Assembly (NCBI GenBank): GCA_017302875.1
Contig: JAFLCA010000008.1
Coordinates: forward strand, 1-44,450
Source: Deltaproteobacteria bacterium
GTDB lineage: Bacteria > Bdellovibrionota_C > UBA2361 > JAFLCA01
Direction: 5' to 3'
Length of the DNA: 44,450 bases
Shown here: piece by piece, positions 43,497 to 44,450 of the stretch
How the letters are laid out: the number at the start of each line of letters is the position of its first letter
Position numbering within the stretch: the first letter of the stretch is position 1
Made by a program: the position numbers and the translations under genes
Notes under the pieces: model-generated
Database searches by the model: none
What the model saw: only the letters and a program-made list of their open reading frames with translations
What the model was told of the DNA's origin: nothing

Positions 43497-44450
43497 GTGA
43501 AGAAAGCATTCAACTTATTGGTTTTCATACTGGTCGCTCTGGTAGCGGTAGTGCCGCTGCTGGCGAGCACACGCGGGAACCTGCACCCCTGGCTTGGGGA
43601 GGGTGCCCTGGCAGGCATAAACTTCCTTGGATGGAGCGTTGTGTTGGCCTGCATTTTTGCTCGAGAAGACCTTAAGAAGGGCATGGTGCGTGTTGCCAAG
43701 AACCTAGGCATTGATACCCGCTTCAAGTCTCTCGAAGGTCTGCTGTCACATCTCATTCACGAGGTCGACCGCAAAAATAGCTCCATTTCAATTAATCTCA
43801 TCGAGCGAAAGATCACCTCGAAAGAGGAGCTCTCTCGCACCCTCGAACGCATAGTCGCTTTGGCGTTTAGACTGCTGCGGGCCGAATCGGCAGAGCTCGC
43901 GCTCTTCGATAAGGATTCCGGTCTCTATCACTCCTCCTTTGTACTGGGAAAACCCTTTCGCTCAAGCGCGCAGGCGATGCTTTCCGGTGCGATGGACGAC
44001 GACGAAGCTAGCCCAAGTCCGGACGTGATGATTCACCCCATATCCTTTGCCGGATCCATTCTGGGTAGTCTACGCGTAGCTCTTAAGCGTGGCGTTCTTC
44101 CGACAGCCGGTGACCAAGAAATTATGCGACTGCTCGCCCTGCAGAGCAGTCTCGCGCTGATTAACGCGCAGTTCACTAGTGAGCTCGTTCGGATGAAGCG
44201 AGTAGCGGAAGAATCGGTAAAAGCTAAAACCGGCTTCTTGGCAAACCTCAGTCACGAAATTCGTGGTCCGCTGGGCATCATGCTTAATGCGGTGGAACTT
44301 GTTCTGGATGGACTTTGCGGGCCCGTTACCGACGACCAGCTTGAGACGCTGAAGATGATAAAAGGCAACGGCCAGCATCTTTTGGAGCTAATCAACGACG
44401 TGCTCGATTACGCCAAGCTCGAGTCCGGAAAGTTGGCGCCGGAGAAGGTG
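43497..44450 (+). CDS. Sensor histidine kinase, partial (5' part only)
   Basis: The first 318 codons of a gene that runs off the window. GTG at 43497 is the likely start. The N-terminus has two membrane helices (about 5-23 and 38-54) and then a cytoplasmic linker. A GAF-like sensor region covers about 105-225 (SKEELSRTLERIVALAF; AELALFDKDSG; LLALQSSLALINAQ). The HisKA dimerisation domain has the phospho-accepting H253 in NLSHEIRGPLG. The ATPase domain lies beyond the window. It probably acts in a two-component or phosphorelay system; the signal and partner are unknown. Confidence 0.88.
   Translation, partial: MKKAFNLLVFILVALVAVVPLLASTRGNLHPWLGEGALAGINFLGWSVVLACIFAREDLKKGMVRVAKNLGIDTRFKSLEGLLSHLIHEVDRKNSSISINLIERKITSKEELSRTLERIVALAFRLLRAESAELALFDKDSGLYHSSFVLGKPFRSSAQAMLSGAMDDDEASPSPDVMIHPISFAGSILGSLRVALKRGVLPTAGDQEIMRLLALQSSLALINAQFTSELVRMKRVAEESVKAKTGFLANLSHEIRGPLGIMLNAVELVLDGLCGPVTDDQLETLKMIKGNGQHLLELINDVLDYAKLESGKLAPEKV

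Overview
The window reads as ordinary chromosome of a flagellated, Gram-negative bacterium of the old 'Deltaproteobacteria' type. The evidence is gene order. A ftsH-cdaA-cdaR-glmM-nnr-tsaE-lysC block after tilS resembles the Geobacter-like arrangement, although folP is missing. There is also a Bat/MoxR aerotolerance operon, a type IV pilin, a flagellin and a biotin operon. Genes are densely packed, mostly housekeeping, with many 1-11 nt overlaps and frequent TTG or GTG starts. No insertion sequence, prophage, CRISPR array or plasmid-type region was seen, and no gene-free stretch exceeds about 300 bases. Species cannot be fixed from the sequence alone; Bdellovibrionota, Desulfobacterota and Myxococcota-like lineages all remain possible.

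Layout. 1-3030: a flagellin whose variable domain is replaced by seven FG-GAP/VCBS repeats, then NAD synthetase on the other strand and a tRNA-Met. 3185-7599: a Nudix protein, then a dnaJ-type co-chaperone followed by clpB. The J protein has no ATG, GTG or TTG start and appears to begin at AUU. 7692-11941: biotin operon bioF-bioD-bioA plus a FabF-like ketoacyl synthase. 12004-15033: acetyl-CoA synthetase, a single type IV pilin-like gene and an EF-P whose loop-tip lysine is asparagine. 15113-17657: a structured leader, tRNA-Ala(CGC), a strong terminator, an AI-2E family permease and quinolinate synthase. 17857-25291: a small unknown gene, then the minus-strand operon moxR, DUF58, DUF4381-like, batA, batBC fusion, batD. 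25429-35505: DoxX, TilS, FtsH, the cyclic-di-AMP/cell-wall block, NAD(P)HX repair, TsaE and aspartokinase. 35468-36229: two small minus-strand genes, one helix-hairpin-helix and one Ser/Gln-rich unknown. 36282-43347: cysteine desulfurase, MnmA, RNase III, Der, a zinc-ribbon protein and GMP synthase. 43497 to the end: the first 318 codons of a sensor histidine kinase.

How the genes work together. DnaJ and ClpB form a disaggregase pair. Cysteine desulfurase and MnmA (translationally coupled) make 2-thiouridine, while TilS and TsaE also serve tRNA modification. NadE and NadA belong to NAD synthesis, and the Nnr protein repairs damaged NAD(P)H. CdaA, CdaR and GlmM link c-di-AMP to peptidoglycan precursor supply.

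The most unusual points are the flagellin with a predicted seven-bladed propeller, the AUU-initiated J protein with a structured leader, the ketoacyl synthase in the biotin operon, the EF-P with Asn at the modification site, and the long hairpin leader ahead of tRNA-Ala.
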